Positions 5,339 to 6,604 of a stretch of DNA of 6,604 nt are shown one piece after another. This DNA comes from Synechococcus sp. CO36386bin_37 (GTDB lineage: Bacteria > Cyanobacteriota > Cyanobacteriia > PCC-6307 > Cyanobiaceae). A model generated the notes under the pieces. It saw only the letters and a program-made list of their open reading frames with translations, ran no database searches and had not been told where the DNA came from. The position numbers and the translations under genes were made by a program. The DNA lies in NCBI GenBank assembly GCA_011525445.1, contig WTGE01000104.1:1-6604 (forward strand). The letters are read 5' to 3'. The stretch's first letter is position 1, and each line of letters opens with the position of its first letter.

Positions 5339-6604
5339 GTGAGCTACGACTGGTCAACGCTTGAACGGGAACTAAGAGGTTTCCTTCCTTCAAAAGCAAT
5401 TGTTGTAAGACGTCAGGAGCTGCTTTCCTACGACTGTGACGGACTCACCATGGACCGTCATATGCCGAATCTGGCTGTATTGCCAGAAACGGCAGAACAG
5501 GTCTCCAAAATCCTGGCGTGTTGTCATCGGCAGGGCATCCCCTTTGTTGCGCGGGGAAGTGGAACCGGTCTTTCCGGTGGGGCTCTGGTGGAGAGGGAAG
5601 CCCTTTTGGTCGTCACCAGTCGGATGCGCCGGATTCTTGCAATCGACCTTGAAAATCAGACGATCACGGTTGAGCCGGGTGTGATCAACAGCTGGGTGAG
5701 CCGCGCTGTGGCAGGCGATGGCTTTTACTACGCACCCGACCCCTCCAGTCAGGTGGTGTGCAGCATTGGCGGTAACGTCGCCGAAAATTCAGGTGGTGTG
5801 CACTGTCTCAAGTACGGCGTCACCAGTAATCACGTCCTCTCATTGGATGTTGTCCTGCCTGATGGAACGCCAACACGCCTTGGCGCTCCGTTGTGCGATG
5901 TGGCTGAGCTCGATCTGCGAGGAGTTTTTATCGGTAGTGAAGGAACGCTCGGCATCGCCACAGCGATCACTCTTCGCTTATTGCATGCTCCCGATGCTGT
6001 TGCTGTCTTGCTCGCCGATTTTGCTTCCATGCAGGCTGCAGGTGAGGCTGTGCGTCTGATTACCCGTGCTGGGGTCCTGCCAGCAGGACTTGAAATCATG
6101 GATCGGACCTGTATTGAGGCCGTGAATGAAGCATTTGGAGAAGAGGAGTACCCAGCTGCTGCTGGGGCTGTACTACTGATCGAGCTGGATGGCCAAGAGC
6201 CTGAAGTCCAGAAAGCTGTCACGGTGACTAAGGGCCTTTGCCGAGAAGCAGGTGCGGGCGGTACTCGGGAAGCTTGGAGCGAAGAGGATCGCGCCCGTCT
6301 CTGGAAAGGACGTAAGAGTGCAATTTCAGCCATGGGCAGACAGTGTCCGAGCTATTACCTTCAAGATGGTGTGGTGCCACGTACAGCTTTGCCGCGTGTG
6401 CTCGAGGCCATTGATCAACTGAGTGCTGAGCATGGCTTGGTAGTGGGAAATGTGTTCCATGCCGGAGATGGAAACCTTCATCCGCTGATTTTGTATCGTG
6501 CTTCTGAAAAGGGTGTTAATGAGCGTGTGAAAGCGCTTGGCGGTGCCATCATGAAGCTCTGCCTTGAAGTGGGTGGCAGCATTAGTGGTGAGCATGGTGT
6601 GGGC
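5339..6604 (+). CDS. glcD: Glycolate oxidase/dehydrogenase FAD-binding subunit GlcD (3' end cut by window)
   Basis: Oxidises glycolate to glyoxylate using FAD, the entry step of photorespiratory glycolate salvage. The frame is open from GTG 5339 to the window edge, giving 422 codons of a family usually near 490 residues. An in-frame TGA (5327-5329) lies just upstream and GTG is the only start before the conserved YDCDGLT region (31-37), so the start is well fixed. The FAD_binding_4 domain contains [11 protein letters not shown] (71-81), DPSSQ (134-138), [12 protein letters not shown] (142-153) and [12 protein letters not shown] at about 198-209. The FAD-oxidase C-terminal domain contains [18 protein letters not shown] (374-382) and [11 protein letters not shown] (412-422), the last reaching the edge. 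FAD and substrate motifs are intact. It is divergent from hemL; partner subunits GlcE/GlcF are not in view. Other members of this flavoprotein family use D-lactate or related 2-hydroxyacids, so glycolate is inferred from the cyanobacterial context. Confidence 0.93.
   Translation, partial: MSYDWSTLERELRGFLPSKAIVVRRQELLSYDCDGLTMDRHMPNLAVLPETAEQVSKILACCHRQGIPFVARGSGTGLSGGALVEREALLVVTSRMRRILAIDLENQTITVEPGVINSWVSRAVAGDGFYYAPDPSSQVVCSIGGNVAENSGGVHCLKYGVTSNHVLSLDVVLPDGTPTRLGAPLCDVAELDLRGVFIGSEGTLGIATAITLRLLHAPDAVAVLLADFASMQAAGEAVRLITRAGVLPAGLEIMDRTCIEAVNEAFGEEEYPAAAGAVLLIELDGQEPEVQKAVTVTKGLCREAGAGGTREAWSEEDRARLWKGRKSAISAMGRQCPSYYLQDGVVPRTALPRVLEAIDQLSAEHGLVVGNVFHAGDGNLHPLILYRASEKGVNERVKALGGAIMKLCLEVGGSISGEHGVG

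Noticed and set aside
6074..6089. Inverted repeat GTCCTGC-CA-GCAGGAC in glcD
   Set aside because: It lies in a conserved LPAGLE-coding segment with a 2-nt centre; likely codon-driven chance.
6147..6174. Bulged hairpin in glcD (AGTAC/GTACT plus CCAGC/GCTGG)
   Set aside because: It has a 4-nt bulge, lies in coding sequence rich in GCT alanine codons, and has no supporting context.
5830..6333. 167-codon - strand open frame inside glcD
   Set aside because: It is antisense to conserved GlcD motifs, and its Ser/Arg/Ala-rich low-complexity product is typical of antisense shadows.
1..6604. tRNA, rRNA, CRISPR, insertion sequence, toxin-antitoxin or defence genes
   Set aside because: Looked for on both strands by eye; no cloverleaf, repeat-spacer pattern, transposase motif or such gene pair was seen.

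Overview
The window looks like a chromosomal stretch of a marine picocyanobacterium, either Synechococcus or a higher-GC Prochlorococcus. The reasons are a HemL and a GlcD of clear cyanobacterial type, an OprB-type porin, weak or absent Shine-Dalgarno sites, frequent non-ATG starts and no copy of the HIP1 octamer GCGATCGC that I could find. The genus is an inference from protein resemblance, not a database result.

Layout from left to right. A + strand gene for a small two-helix membrane protein (ending at 374, possibly cut by the left edge) converges with a - strand gene for an 84-residue helical protein (488-742). Neither is recognised. After a 234-bp divergent spacer comes yajQ (977-1471, +), a complete UPF0234/DUF520 nucleotide-binding protein. 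It converges on a three-gene - strand run transcribed from right to left: hemL (3901-5202), a short OprB-family porin (2625-3893, 7 bp after hemL) and a DUF481-type outer-membrane barrel (1663-2604, 20 bp after the porin, or overlapping it if a TTG start is used). A 136-bp spacer (121 bp if hemL starts at its upstream TTG) carrying two adjacent small dyads separates hemL from the divergent glcD (5339 to beyond the right edge), of which 422 codons are present.

How the genes relate. HemL makes 5-aminolevulinate for chlorophyll, haem and bilins. GlcD oxidises glycolate from photorespiration. Both are core photosynthetic housekeeping and share a divergent control region. The two envelope proteins placed tightly behind hemL have no obvious biochemical link to it. 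They look like a small outer-membrane unit that may be read through from hemL, and they have lower GC in hand-counted rows than hemL or glcD.

No tRNA, rRNA, CRISPR array, insertion sequence or defence system was seen. The most unusual items are the hemL-porin-DUF481 arrangement, the porin's lack of the SLH domain usual in cyanobacterial OprB proteins, and a perfect 11-bp inverted repeat with a 3-nt loop inside the porin gene. No gene-free stretch exceeds 300 bases.
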